Shown here piece after piece: positions 7,603 to 17,230 of a stretch of DNA of 51,958 nt (position 1 is its first letter; every line of letters starts with the position of its first letter). Source of the DNA: Pseudomonadota bacterium (GTDB taxonomy: Bacteria > Desulfobacterota > Syntrophobacteria > Syntrophobacterales > Syntrophobacteraceae). Below the pieces are notes generated by a model that saw nothing but the letters and a program-made list of their open reading frames with translations, was not told the origin of the DNA and made no database searches. The DNA lies in NCBI GenBank assembly GCA_023416335.1, contig JAEZHY010000111.1, forward strand, positions 1 to 51,958, in the 5' to 3' direction. The translations under genes were made by a program, and so were the position numbers.

Positions 7603-10080
7603 CTAGATTGTATGCTCGGTCCGAGCGATTATCTCATCCTGGACACCTTTATGGAGTCGAGTGAAATATGCGCTGAACCCGGCTACCCGCACTGTTAGAT
7701 CCTTGTACTCTTCAGGCGACTTTTGAGCTGCCTTCAGCGAATCGCCAGAGACCACATTGAATTGAACATGAGAGCCGCCCATGTCCATGTATGCTTTTAT
7801 GAGCGCAAGTAGGTTTTTTGCGCCCGAAATGCCTGTAAGGGCGCTCGGGTGCAATTTCATATTGAAGTGATTGGAACCGTATTTTACGGTATCCAGGCCT
7901 TTCGCGGCGCTGCTGATCAGAGCCAGAGGACCCTTTGTATCAGTGCCAGGGGTCGCTGACACGCTGCCGTCCGTCAGCGGGCGTCCCTTTCTGTGGCCAC
8001 AGGGTAGAGCGCCGGTCAGTTGTCCGAAGTAGTTGTGGATAGACAGGGAGTAGGCCTCAATGTTGGCAATGTGCTTGCCAAGGTAGCTCTCGCCGGACTT
8101 ATGGTAGACTTCCAGGGAAGTGTCGTAAACGCGCCGGACCAAGGCGTTCATTTCATCGTCGTCGTTTCCATGCTTGGGCACGTTAATACATTTCTGGAGC
8201 AGCAATTCATGCCCCACGAAATCGGCGTCAAGCGCTTCCTTCAACTCATTCATAGTGACCTGCCCCGTATCGTAAACCAGATGCTTAATGGCTGCGAGTG
8301 AGTTGGCTACGTCAACGCCGGCTGTACTGATCGAGTAGTAGAGGTAGTACTTGGGCCCTCCGGCATACTCATGCGCTCCGTTTTCGAGGCAGCCGCCCAG
8401 CATGGTCGAACGGAAAGGACTGGGAACAGTGTCACCCAGTGCTTTGAAGGAAATTGAACCATATGGTCGGCTCTTCTTAAACATAAATTCGACCTGAGCT
8501 TCATAGGCGGCGTAGAAATCTTCAAACGTTGCGAATTTAGCCGGGTCTCCGGTCTTTGCCCCTATTTGCTTTCGAGTTAGTGGATCGACACCGTCGTACA
8601 TGGCCAATTCGAACATTTTGGCGAGGTTAAAGGTGGCGACCTCCCGGACAAAAGCGGTCTTTCCGGCGCTACCTGTTCCAACGCAGCTCATATTCACGCA
8701 ATCGCGCGCATCTTCAATGGTGATGCCGCAACCTGCGTGCCGGGTCAGGAGCCGCTCCATCACAACCCTGTTGTTAAGCCATTGCGGCTGGCCCAGGCCC
8801 GCTCTTTCCAGTTCTACGGCCTTGAGCAGGAAGTCTTCCTTCAACCCGTCATGATAGAGCACGGTGATAGTAGGCTGGATGTTGCGCATGTCTATCTGAG
8901 TATCCAACAACAGGTAGTCCAGTTCGGTGGTGGCATCAAAGCCGGCTGAGTCCAATCCGCCAACGCTTATGGTGTGTCCGGTGTGACCCGAGGCAAGTTT
9001 GGAAAAAGCGACCCCCTGGAAATAGCCGTACTCGAGAATTTTGACAAAAAGGCATTTCAGCAGGGCAACGGCATCCTCGTTTGTCAGGCCGTTTTGCTGC
9101 TTGTCCTTCTGGAAATACTGGTTGAGATACTGTCCGATGCGGCCTGGAGAGGAGCCGCAGGCGGCTTGTTCAATCTGGACCCCCATGTGGAGGAACCAGA
9201 ATGACTGCACAGCTTCACGGAACGTCCTCGGCGGGTTTTCCGGCACCCAGCGACAGGCCTCGGCTATCTCGAGAAGTTCTTGTTTCCGAATGGGATCGGC
9301 TTCCTCGGAAGCCATCTTCTCGGCCAGGGCCGAATACCGGTTCGCAAAGTGAACAACCGCCTTCATACATATCAGCGAGGCGCGATAAAAATCGATTTTC
9401 GAGCTGTTTTCAACAGTTAAAGGCAGTGCCCGAAGACGGCATTCGGTCTCCTGGATTATTTGCGCAAGCCCTTTATCGATGAAAGGAGCATAATTTGCAT
9501 TTCCAGCCCCGACAGCCGATGTCACTCCGTCGTAAAATAAGCCCGCAGCAATATCGGGAGCCGGGTCATAGCCCAAAATCTGCTTTGAGAGATCGTGCGC
9601 TTTCGATGTCGCGCAACGTTTCTTGAAAAACTTGGCGGCTTCCAGCAGCAATTTCTTGTCTTCTGCGGAAATGTTTACAGCGCCGAGATGACTCATCATG
9701 GCCTGCTGCACATCCTTGCGAATCCAATCGGCATCCCATTCGGGATAAACGTACACACCGGCGGTCTTTCCCGTAACCGTGCCCACTATTGGATTCTGAT
9801 CGATAAAGATCGACTTGTTTATCAATACCTTCTCTAGGAGACGGGCCCGGAGGACGATTACCGATTCATAATCAAACTCTTGGTAGGTCTCGAGAAGGAA
9901 CTGCAGCCGCTCCGTGTCGATCGTTTGCGGAGCGTCCAGCAGCGTTTTCTTCATGGACGTCGCGGCTTCAAGGTAACGCTCCCGGCGGATTTCGTTGGTC
10001 AGCGCGTGATTCCCGTCAATATCGGTTGACATGCTGCCGGCAACAATTTGTTTCTGCACCTGTTCTGTAGCTGTACACAC
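7603..10080 (-). CDS. Glycyl radical enzyme of unassigned subfamily
   Basis: An 825-residue PFL-like glycyl radical enzyme. The glycyl loop is RVAGFSAYF with the radical glycine at 801, 24 residues from the end, and the thiyl cysteine is C466 in NMSCVGTGS. The C-x-E of the dehydratases and lyases (GCVEP), the C-C of pyruvate formate-lyase and the C-M-S/A-P I recall for benzylsuccinate-type synthases are all absent, so it falls outside the subfamilies I can recognise. Lack of the loop glutamate argues against a simple eliminase. The start is GTG 10080, six bases after AAAGGAGG; longer in-frame starts have no ribosome site. A sigma-54 promoter, a PrpR-N regulator, dicarboxylate carriers and a fumarate-reductase-like enzyme surround it. 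Fumarate addition, a decarboxylation or another C-C/C-X cleavage remain possible. Family certain, substrate unknown. Confidence 0.92.
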   Translation of the reverse strand: MCTATEQVQKQIVAGSMSTDIDGNHALTNEIRRERYLEAATSMKKTLLDAPQTIDTERLQFLLETYQEFDYESVIVLRARLLEKVLINKSIFIDQNPIVGTVTGKTAGVYVYPEWDADWIRKDVQQAMMSHLGAVNISAEDKKLLLEAAKFFKKRCATSKAHDLSKQILGYDPAPDIAAGLFYDGVTSAVGAGNANYAPFIDKGLAQIIQETECRLRALPLTVENSSKIDFYRASLICMKAVVHFANRYSALAEKMASEEADPIRKQELLEIAEACRWVPENPPRTFREAVQSFWFLHMGVQIEQAACGSSPGRIGQYLNQYFQKDKQQNGLTNEDAVALLKCLFVKILEYGYFQGVAFSKLASGHTGHTISVGGLDSAGFDATTELDYLLLDTQIDMRNIQPTITVLYHDGLKEDFLLKAVELERAGLGQPQWLNNRVVMERLLTRHAGCGITIEDARDCVNMSCVGTGSAGKTAFVREVATFNLAKMFELAMYDGVDPLTRKQIGAKTGDPAKFATFEDFYAAYEAQVEFMFKKSRPYGSISFKALGDTVPSPFRSTMLGGCLENGAHEYAGGPKYYLYYSISTAGVDVANSLAAIKHLVYDTGQVTMNELKEALDADFVGHELLLQKCINVPKHGNDDDEMNALVRRVYDTSLEVYHKSGESYLGKHIANIEAYSLSIHNYFGQLTGALPCGHRKGRPLTDGSVSATPGTDTKGPLALISSAAKGLDTVKYGSNHFNMKLHPSALTGISGAKNLLALIKAYMDMGGSHVQFNVVSGDSLKAAQKSPEEYKDLTVRVAGFSAYFTRLHKGVQDEIIARTEHTI

Positions 10081-10269
10081 GTGAAGCCTCCTTTTTTGGT
10101 GTCCATCCCTGAAAACGATCAGGAATCCATTTGGCGGGTGTCCCTTGGTTTTATTCACTTTTGCATAGGTTTTTGTAGTCAAGTTTTCAAAGCCAAGTCC
10201 CGGTGGTGCAATTGAATTTGTCAACTCAGGATTCAAATCTTCGGGACCGCCTAGCCAATCAGTCAAGTG

Positions 10270-10285
10270 TGCATTAAATGTGCCG
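10270..10285 (-). promoter_or_regulatory. Sigma-54 (-24/-12) promoter of the glycyl radical enzyme operon
   Basis: The minus strand reads CGGCACATTTAATGCA, against the consensus TGGCACG-N4-TTGCA. GG and GC are exactly 10 bases apart and GGCAC and TGCA match. The start would lie near 10258, leaving a leader of about 180 bases before GTG 10080. The next gene upstream encodes a sigma-54 activator. Confidence 0.65.
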
Positions 10286-10594
10286 TAGTCTTGTAGATTT
10301 TTATCTGATTGAAATTACTGATATTTGACTGCTACTGGAAGGGATACCCCGAGGGTACCATCTCAAAAACGAGAGTTTTCCTCTCAGAAATAGCATAGTA
10401 GTCCGAAGCCAGCTACGGCATGGTGTCTCTGCAGAGCACGGAACTGTGATGATAACAAACACGCATGCCAGCTATTAAAAGAAGAGAACCCGGCCCGATT
10501 TTGGCTTCGAGGAGGATATGCCAGGTATTTGCAACGGCAATCGATTGGCAGTGTGGTTTAAAGCTTCCGTTTTGGCGCGAGGGTCTAGCAACGC
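10286..10594 (-). promoter_or_regulatory. Upstream region with candidate activator sites
   Basis: There is no gene here. It holds two small palindromes at plausible enhancer distance from the -24/-12 promoter: AAAAC-N4-GTTTT at 10366-10379 and CAATCGATTG at 10538-10547. Either could bind the neighbouring activator. Nothing proves this, and each occurs once. Confidence 0.3.
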
Positions 10595-12682
10595 TTACTT
10601 TGAACGCAAGCCTTTCTTCAGTTCCCCTTCCAGTTCTTTCGCTTCTGTATCTTCCATGAATGAAGTCTCCGTGAGGATGCGCCACAGAGTGTTGTAGCTG
10701 ATGCCCAAACGCTTAGCCGCCTGTTGCTTGTTCCACGCGCATTGCCTGACCGTTTCCATACAGATCCAACGACGGGCATCAGCTAATTTCAACTTCAGGC
10801 TGGAGCCTCTTTCCTGTAAGGATGGAAGATCCTGCGCTACATTGTTTTCTTCTCTGCCCAAAGCGGTCCACTCATCAAACATCTCCAAAAAGAGCTTCTC
10901 ATCAATGGCCTTTCCGTCCAAAAGCACAAGGTAGCTTTCCATGAAAGATTGCAGCTCGCGGATATTCCCGGGCCAAGGGTATCTTTCCATGGTTCTGATC
11001 ATGGGCTGGGTCAGATTGGCGGGACTTTGACCATAAGTCCGTAACAAATCTTCGAGCACAAGCGAAAGATCCTGCAGCCGATGGCGCAGGGGCGGTATCT
11101 GAATGCGCAGCACGGCAAGCCTGTAGAACAGGTCATGACGAAAAGTTCCATTGGACACGAGTTCCATGAGTGGTTTATGTGAAGCGCTGATCACCCGGAT
11201 ATCCACAGGGATCGCGTGCGCGCCTCCTACCCTGACCAGTTCCCGGGTTTCCAGCACACGCAGCAGGCGCAACTGCGCGCTGGCGCCCATATCGCCGATC
11301 TCATCCAGAAAAAGTGTTCCCTGGTGGGCCATTTCAAATACGCCCACCTTGCCCCCACGGCGGGCCCCCGTAAATGCTCCCTCTTCATAGCCGAACAACT
11401 CGCTTTCCAAAAGGCTCTCAGGTAAGGCAGCGCAGTTGATCGCAACAAAGGGGTTACTTCGTCGTGGACTGGCGTTGTGTATGGACTGGGCCACTAACTC
11501 TTTCCCTGAGCCGCTTTCGCCGTGAATGAAAACCGACGCAGTTTGGGGCGCATAGAGTTGCATTATCTTCTTCATTCGCAAGACCGCGGGATCTTTTCCC
11601 TTTATATCATCTATCCGGTAGTGAGCGAAAAAAGTCTGGTTGCGCTGCTTTTCCCGGATTCTTCCGGGAATGTCCTGCAGAGATTTTATATCCCGGATAA
11701 AAGTCACGGCACCCTGCAACGAGAATTGAATTGAAATTGGCAGGGTCGTAACAAGCATCTGCTCTCTTCCGATCGTTATAATGTGTTCTATTCGGGCTTT
11801 CCCATCGGCGATCACATCGTTGATCATGAGCGTTGAGTAATATTGAGCAACTGCACTGCCGAGTGAATTCTCGCTCTCAATTTTGAGTATTTTTCTGGCC
11901 GTTTCGTTACAAAAGATGAGATTCCCTTCCTTGTCGGCGCAGACTACACCATCTTCAAAGCATTTGAGAATAGCCATCAACTGCTTGCGCCGGGTAACCT
12001 CCTCGCGTTTTGCCTTTGCCATGCTCTTTGCATGCTCCAGTGCCGATCGGATGCTGGATTCAGTGGGGGCGACCAGGAAGTGGTTAAGTCCATGCTGCTT
12101 GCAGAAGGATTCAGTTACTCCGCCGCCAACAAAAGTCGTCACACCGGCTTTGACTGCATCCTCGAGTCCCTTGCGAACCTCAGAAAATGAACTGTAGTGT
12201 ATGGAGTGGATTTTAATGGAAAGCAATTTTTCAAGATACTGGGTGTCTATATTCTCGTCTTCATGTACGTTGATAGCGATTGTGTTTGAAACCGACTTCG
12301 CACGTTCGAGCGGCTTAATTATATCGATGTCAGTTCTTGGTATAAGAACGATTGAATGGCCTATTTCATTTAGTATTGAAATTCCAAACCCGGTGTATAT
12401 TAGGACGACATCATAACCACTGTCGATAAGGTTAGTGACTTCTTCTACCGCTGAACCATACGGTATTTTGAAGAAATCAACGCTATATTTATCTTTCTCG
12501 ATAAATTCAGATATAATATTTGACACAAGGTCCAAATATGTCAAAAGCGCAAATTTATAGGTAGAGTCATTGTGCATCGTGATCACTTGGAGCTTCGCCT
12601 TTCCCTTTGGGACAGCAATGTTTTTCTTCAGGGTAGAAGGAGTTGAGCATAGTCGATATCTCGACAGACAGGAAATGCCCAA
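10595..12682 (-). CDS. Sigma-54-dependent activator with PrpR-N and PAS sensory domains
   Basis: A 695-residue enhancer-binding protein. Residues about 29-210 form a PrpR-N-type sensory domain (first strand KAKLQVIT), residues about 225-335 a PAS domain, and about 365-590 the AAA+ domain with Walker A GESGSGKE, an intact sigma-54 contact loop EEGAFTGA and Walker B TLFLDEIGD. A Fis-type helix-turn-helix (QQAAKRLGISYNTLWRIL) is near 650. PrpR-N domains bind small molecules such as methylcitrate, so the regulator probably senses the pathway substrate directly. The start is uncertain: TTG 12682 is the only common start codon that keeps the first beta-strand, whereas ATG 12577 would delete it. It is read in the same direction as the glycyl radical enzyme it probably controls. 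Confidence 0.88.
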   Translation of the reverse strand: MGISCLSRYRLCSTPSTLKKNIAVPKGKAKLQVITMHNDSTYKFALLTYLDLVSNIISEFIEKDKYSVDFFKIPYGSAVEEVTNLIDSGYDVVLIYTGFGISILNEIGHSIVLIPRTDIDIIKPLERAKSVSNTIAINVHEDENIDTQYLEKLLSIKIHSIHYSSFSEVRKGLEDAVKAGVTTFVGGGVTESFCKQHGLNHFLVAPTESSIRSALEHAKSMAKAKREEVTRRKQLMAILKCFEDGVVCADKEGNLIFCNETARKILKIESENSLGSAVAQYYSTLMINDVIADGKARIEHIITIGREQMLVTTLPISIQFSLQGAVTFIRDIKSLQDIPGRIREKQRNQTFFAHYRIDDIKGKDPAVLRMKKIMQLYAPQTASVFIHGESGSGKELVAQSIHNASPRRSNPFVAINCAALPESLLESELFGYEEGAFTGARRGGKVGVFEMAHQGTLFLDEIGDMGASAQLRLLRVLETRELVRVGGAHAIPVDIRVISASHKPLMELVSNGTFRHDLFYRLAVLRIQIPPLRHRLQDLSLVLEDLLRTYGQSPANLTQPMIRTMERYPWPGNIRELQSFMESYLVLLDGKAIDEKLFLEMFDEWTALGREENNVAQDLPSLQERGSSLKLKLADARRWICMETVRQCAWNKQQAAKRLGISYNTLWRILTETSFMEDTEAKELEGELKKGLRSK

Positions 12683-13126
12683 TGCCCATTACGGTAGAAC
12701 GCCGCGAAACAGGACCGCCATCGGGCAAAATATTGTACATAATGAACGCAAATGCGCCCACCGAGAAGATTCGATTCCGACCTGAATTCCTATCCGGCGA
12801 GTTCTCTTAACTACATTGCAGCAAAATCGTCAAGGATGTTCTTTCGGGTGACTCGGCACCCCAAAAAAAGCGTGCATTGAAGGAACTTACAGGCGTTCCG
12901 AATCGTTCTCACCCGTATTGGAAGAGACCGGAACCATGCCAGGTTCCAAGCCAGCCACGAGCAGATCTATACCAAGGGGTGCCCCTTGTCTCCTCGCTGC
13001 TTCCAAGGGAGCAGCCGAGCTCTTCAGTGACAAAAAGTCGTGTTAAAGGAGAGCAAGCCTCGCGTGAAATACTACCCCTGAATCCTGCCTGAGGGCGGAG
13101 TGGAGCATCCTGGGAATGGCGCTCCG
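12683..13126. other. Intergenic region without recognisable gene
   Basis: This 444-base stretch lies between the activator and the MFS gene. On the minus strand a weak hairpin (GGAAC/GTTCC) is followed after some bases by seven T near 12865, perhaps a poor terminator for the MFS gene. I see no coding sequence. Confidence 0.4.
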
Positions 13127-14380
13127 TTATTTAGTGTCGGCGCTGGTCAAGCCAAGGCAATTTCTGCGCGACCTTTCCCACCACACCGTCAGGACCAGAG
13201 GTACGGCGGCTGCCGCCGCTGCTGCCAGCGACATGAGGCCGTAGCCCCCGGCGGCAAACATCACTCCACTGATGACCTGCCCGCCTCCCGATGCCAGGTT
13301 CAGCAGCAGGTCGTTAATCCCTTGCGTCTTGGCCCGCTCCTGCGGAAAGAGCTGGTCGGCAAGCAGCGTGGAGCCTGCCACATAAGCAAAATTCCACCCG
13401 AGGCCCAGGAGGAAAAGAGCGCACATCAAGGGCAGCAGACTGACGGAGGGCGCCGCCATGAAGCAGGAGATCATCATTGCAAAAGACCCGAGTGCGATAA
13501 CGGGACCGCGCCCCCATCGGTCGGTCAATTTGCCAGAGATGAGCGAAAAGGCAAACATCCCCAGCGTGTGCACAGAGATTACCAGCGACAGGGACGTCAG
13601 CGGGTGATTATGCATTTTCATGTGCACTGATGTGATCGACATGGGCACCACCATCACAAGCTGAGCAAAAATCAGGCTGACCATCGCGACGATCACTCCG
13701 GGCCGGTGCAAGATCTTACCGAGAGCGTGCGCAGCTTCCGGTCGGGGGGATTCTTCAGTGAAGTGGGCAAGTTCCCGGGCAATGTCTCGGGGTTCGGGTC
13801 TGAGGCCTAAAAAGATGATGAGAGCGGCAAGGAACAGGACAGCAAATCCGATCCCGTAGGCGCCTGCCAGTTCCGGCAGGCCTGCTGCCAGGGCCAGGCG
13901 GCCTAAAGGACCTACCAGAAGCGGTCCAAGAACCGCCCCTACCGTGCTGCCCAGTAAAACGTTGGCGATGGCCCGTCCGCGCTCAGCCGGCAGGTGAACT
14001 TCAGCCGCGACAAAGCGCCCGAGGTCGACGGCGGAACGTGCCATTCCAACCAGAACCAGGCCGCCCAGAAAGAGCAGAAAGCAACGGCTGATAACGGCCG
14101 TCGCTGCAACCACAGATCCTGTCACCCCAAGCATCTGGCCGAACGCAAGGCTTCTCCGCCGCCCGAATTTCTCCATCGCAATGCCCCAGATCATCGCGCC
14201 ACACCCCTGTCCGGTGACGTAAATCGCTCCGGGTACGCCAGCCATGGCGGTCTGCCCCGTGAGGTCAACCCCTACCAGGGCATTAACCGTGAAAGCAGAG
14301 ATGAAGGCCGACGAACTAAGACTCTGAGATGTAAACAGAACCAGCGTAATCTTCCTGGCGATATGCCTGTAATCCTGCAT
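13127..14380 (-). CDS. Major facilitator superfamily transporter
   Basis: A 417-residue protein with about twelve hydrophobic segments and MFS hallmarks: a motif-A-like loop IAMEKFGRRRSLAFGQ after the second segment and its counterpart SGKLTDRWGRGPVIALG in the second half, with a hydrophilic central loop near residues 205-225. A strong purine-rich ribosome site (GGGGGGAG) precedes ATG 14380. It is upstream of, and in the same direction as, the glycyl radical cluster but 444 bases from the activator gene, so a shared role is possible, not shown. It resembles the drug/metabolite exporter branches more than sugar porters; substrate unknown. Confidence 0.82.
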   Translation of the reverse strand: MQDYRHIARKITLVLFTSQSLSSSAFISAFTVNALVGVDLTGQTAMAGVPGAIYVTGQGCGAMIWGIAMEKFGRRRSLAFGQMLGVTGSVVAATAVISRCFLLFLGGLVLVGMARSAVDLGRFVAAEVHLPAERGRAIANVLLGSTVGAVLGPLLVGPLGRLALAAGLPELAGAYGIGFAVLFLAALIIFLGLRPEPRDIARELAHFTEESPRPEAAHALGKILHRPGVIVAMVSLIFAQLVMVVPMSITSVHMKMHNHPLTSLSLVISVHTLGMFAFSLISGKLTDRWGRGPVIALGSFAMMISCFMAAPSVSLLPLMCALFLLGLGWNFAYVAGSTLLADQLFPQERAKTQGINDLLLNLASGGGQVISGVMFAAGGYGLMSLAAAAAAAVPLVLTVWWERSRRNCLGLTSADTK

Positions 14381-15598
14381 GCTCCCCCCTGTCGGATCGT
14401 TGCAGCAGGATAGTGGCAGCGATTGATCGCGTCCAGCGCTTTATATCGATTGGACTTATCGGCAATGATGAGGAGTTTACCAATACTTCGGAAACTTAAT
14501 GTAAGCGCGTCGGGCTGCTGATCGTGTCGCAGAGCGTGCATCTGTGAATCATCTCCTGTCGGAAATCCTCCTTTCGGCCTCGGTCATTTTCGAGATCATT
14601 TCCACTCGCAACGACAGGTTCGAAAAGCCGGCCCTTTTATGTGTAGGAATACCAAATGCCTGGGTCGGATCGATATTTCATTAATCAAAACTTGGTTAAA
14701 CAAAAGTCAACCTTGCTTGTAATTCATGAACTCATCCAACAAATCTCAAGATATGGATTCATATCGAAAGGAGCAAATTCAAAGCAGCGAACCGAAAGGC
14801 ACTCCGGGGACAATAAAAGTGTCATTTCGGAGGGTTCTTTTGGGGGTCTTTTTGGTTCATTTTTAAAGATCGTCGCTCACCAAAGATCTCGTAATATCAA
14901 CGTCTTTTGGGGTAGATAGGATTGGCTGCTAGCCCTTTCACGCCAGCGACTCATACAAGCGAAAGCATTGAACCTGTGAAATTGCTGAATGGTAGTCTGC
15001 AGCGGGGAATCGATGAAAAAGACTCAATCCGAGTCACGAACTCGGTCGTTTGGCTAATTGGACCTTGTAGATAATCCTATTCTAATGGCAGTTGAAACTC
15101 TTCCATAACAATTCTGTACAACTCAGAAGTAAGCAGTTGGGGCATTTAAACCGAAAAAGCTAATAATTTCATACGGTCTGGTAATCCGGCCTTCGGCACC
15201 AATCTCGCAAATTCAACAGCTTACCTTCGCTTCAACCTCTATTTGCCACCAGCACCCCAGAGTCTAAAATCCCGCGCCGGGAAATTCCGCTCTTTGGAGT
15301 ATTAGCACGCCGGCAAACCTTGCTGTCATCATTTTACCTGGACGAAACTTAGGTTGGTCTGTTCCTTTCCGTCAAAAATACGATGCTCCCTGACATTGTT
15401 GCCCATGCGGACTGGAGCTGCGCTTGTGAAGAGGTGGATGGTCGTTGCGCTCCTCGGTCCGGATGGGACGATGTAAGACAGATGCGCCGCAGCCGGTCGG
15501 CGATCGGCGACCCCCTCGATAGAGTCGAACTATAAGAGCCCCGCTTTTGTCAGAAGAGAAACAGGGAACACTGCTCAGTTGCCCGTACAGTCGCATTC
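14381..15598. other. 1.2-kb region without a supported gene
   Basis: No open frame here has both a ribosome site and recognisable protein character. The longest candidates, an 87-codon frame at 14656-14919 on the plus strand and an 81-codon frame at 15372-15617 on the minus strand, look like random sequence. One copy of a short dispersed repeat lies at 15183-15200. The region may contain a decayed gene I cannot identify. Confidence 0.45.
15183..15200 (-). repeat. Copy of dispersed repeat TGCCGAAGGCCGGATT
   Basis: The minus strand reads GGTGCCGAAGGCCGGATT. The 16-base core recurs at 41926-41941 and 50416-50431, and a partial copy (GGCGCCGAAGGCCGG) is at 26788-26802. GCC-GAA-GGC is self-complementary, so it may form a small hairpin. 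All copies are intergenic. Confidence 0.55.
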
Positions 15599-16810
15599 CT
15601 ATGCACTTTGATTGCAAGGCAAACTGACGATGAATATGGAACCTTTTCCCAACTCACTCTTGGCGGTTATGCTCCCGCCATGTCGTTCGACTACCTTCCG
15701 ACATATGGCAAGACCCATTCCAGTTCCCTCGTATTTACTACTCCGGCCGTGCAGACGTTGGAATGGAAAAAAGATTTTCTCTGCGTACTCAGGATCGAAG
15801 CCGATCCCGTTGTCCTCTACGGCAATCTGGCAAAAACCATTTTCAGTTGGTTTAGAGTACACCTTAACAACCGGTGGAATGTTATCTTTGTGAAACTTGA
15901 GTGCATTGGCTATAAGGTTCTGGAAAAGTTGCCGAATCTGCGGGGGGTCGCCTTGAATCACGGGCAATTCCGAAAGCTCAACCTTTCCGCCTGTTCTGTT
16001 TATCAACATAGTTAAATCGCTGACTACTTCATTAGCAGCATCGGAAAGTTTGCATTCACTGAATGGTTCTGCCTTCGAGGTTAGGCGGGAGTACCTCAGC
16101 AGAGCCTCAAGCAACTCCTGCATCCTTGCGGCCGCGCCTTGGACCCGTTCGAGGTAAACAATACCAGCTTCACCGAGACCATGTGCATGTTCACTCATCA
16201 CCATTTTGGAAAAGGTCAGAACCTTCCTAATCGGCTCCTGAAGGTCGTGCGACGCAATGAATGCAAACTCTTGCAGTTCCGTGTTCGCGGCTTGGAGCTT
16301 TTTGGAATAGCCGGTCAGTTCGGCATTGGCGGCTTCCAACTCCTCCTTTGACGCCCGAAGTTCCTGCTCCATCTTTTTGCGTTCCGTCATGTCGCGGGTA
16401 ATTTTAGTGAACCCTATCAGATTTCCATCTTCACCATGCACTGCGGTTATAAATACATCGCCCCAAAAGCGAGAGCCGTCTTTACGAACCCGCCACCCCT
16501 CGTTCTCCATCCGCCCCTCGGCTGCCGCTTTCTGAAGGAGCTGAAGTGGCAGCCCGAGTGCCCTGTCTTCGGGTGTATAGAAACATTCCATGTTGCGGCC
16601 TATGATTTCATCGGCACGATAACCTTTAATCCGCTCAGCGCCGACATTCCAATTTATAACCGTCCCCTTCGTGTCGACGATGAAAATGGCGTAGTCGCGA
16701 ATCTCTTGTGTAAAAGAACGGAACTGAATGTGGTTCTTCCAAAGATCAGGAGCACATTCCTTCTGCTCTTCTAACCCGCTCGATTGCGCAGTGCTGCTCT
16801 TTTTCGCCAT
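15599..16810 (-). CDS. PAS-domain sensor histidine kinase
   Basis: A soluble kinase of about 403 residues. One PAS domain (about 30-150: IFIVDTKGTVINWNVGAERI, with the PAC-type tail GFTKITRDMTERK) is followed by a coiled-coil linker, a dimerisation/phosphoacceptor helix with the phospho-histidine in FIASHDLQEPIRKV near residue 190, and a HATPase domain with N-box NLIANALKF, DNGIGFDPEYAEKIFFPFQRLHG and GTGMGLAICRKVVERHGG. This is the phytochrome-like HDLQEPLR kinase branch that usually signals to small stand-alone receivers such as those at 17231 and 21862. I take ATG 16810, with an in-frame GTG just upstream as an equal alternative. There is no transmembrane segment, so it should sense a cytoplasmic cue. 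Confidence 0.88.
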   Translation of the reverse strand: MAKKSSTAQSSGLEEQKECAPDLWKNHIQFRSFTQEIRDYAIFIVDTKGTVINWNVGAERIKGYRADEIIGRNMECFYTPEDRALGLPLQLLQKAAAEGRMENEGWRVRKDGSRFWGDVFITAVHGEDGNLIGFTKITRDMTERKKMEQELRASKEELEAANAELTGYSKKLQAANTELQEFAFIASHDLQEPIRKVLTFSKMVMSEHAHGLGEAGIVYLERVQGAAARMQELLEALLRYSRLTSKAEPFSECKLSDAANEVVSDLTMLINRTGGKVELSELPVIQGDPPQIRQLFQNLIANALKFHKDNIPPVVKVYSKPTENGFCQIAVEDNGIGFDPEYAEKIFFPFQRLHGRSSKYEGTGMGLAICRKVVERHGGSITAKSELGKGSIFIVSLPCNQSA

Positions 16811-17230
16811 CACGGCAACCTGCTTTCTTTGATTTTATCGGCGTTACGCCGAATGGCGTGTTTTGTTAATTATACCATTTGCCCAAGGAGTCAACCAATT
16901 CCAAGCAGGAATTATTCTTCGGTTTCATGCTTGCCACCCCATGCGTTCGACCCCCTCCATGATTTCCGATTCCCTCTCTTCCAGCCATATACGCTGAAGG
17001 TCCTCTTCGACCTTGAAGGCCGAAGTGAGTCGCATGGTGTCGGCCATACAGTGCGGGTTACCGAAAAACAAGTTGAAAAAATGTGGATGAACATGGTAGC
17101 TCCTACCGGCGCCTGACTTTTTTGCTCCATCAGTTTCTACGCGGTCGGTTTGGCAGGTGTTTTCACAAAGTTTACCGGAGAATCTTCAAAAACTCATAGC
17201 TGAGAGAAGACAGAGCAAGGCAGAATAAAA
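16811..17230. other. Intergenic region without recognisable gene
   Basis: This 420-base gap separates the small kinase from the receiver gene upstream. A 72-codon minus-strand frame at 16912-17130 has no convincing protein features or ribosome site. I see nothing else. Confidence 0.4.

Noticed and set aside
10081..10266. N-terminal extension of 62 residues on the glycyl radical enzyme
   Set aside because: The extension starts at TTG without a ribosome site, whereas GTG 10080 has a near-perfect one, and 825 residues fits the family.
14656..14919. 87-codon plus-strand open frame in a large gap
   Set aside because: No ribosome site, no recognisable motifs and unusual composition; I treat the region as non-coding.
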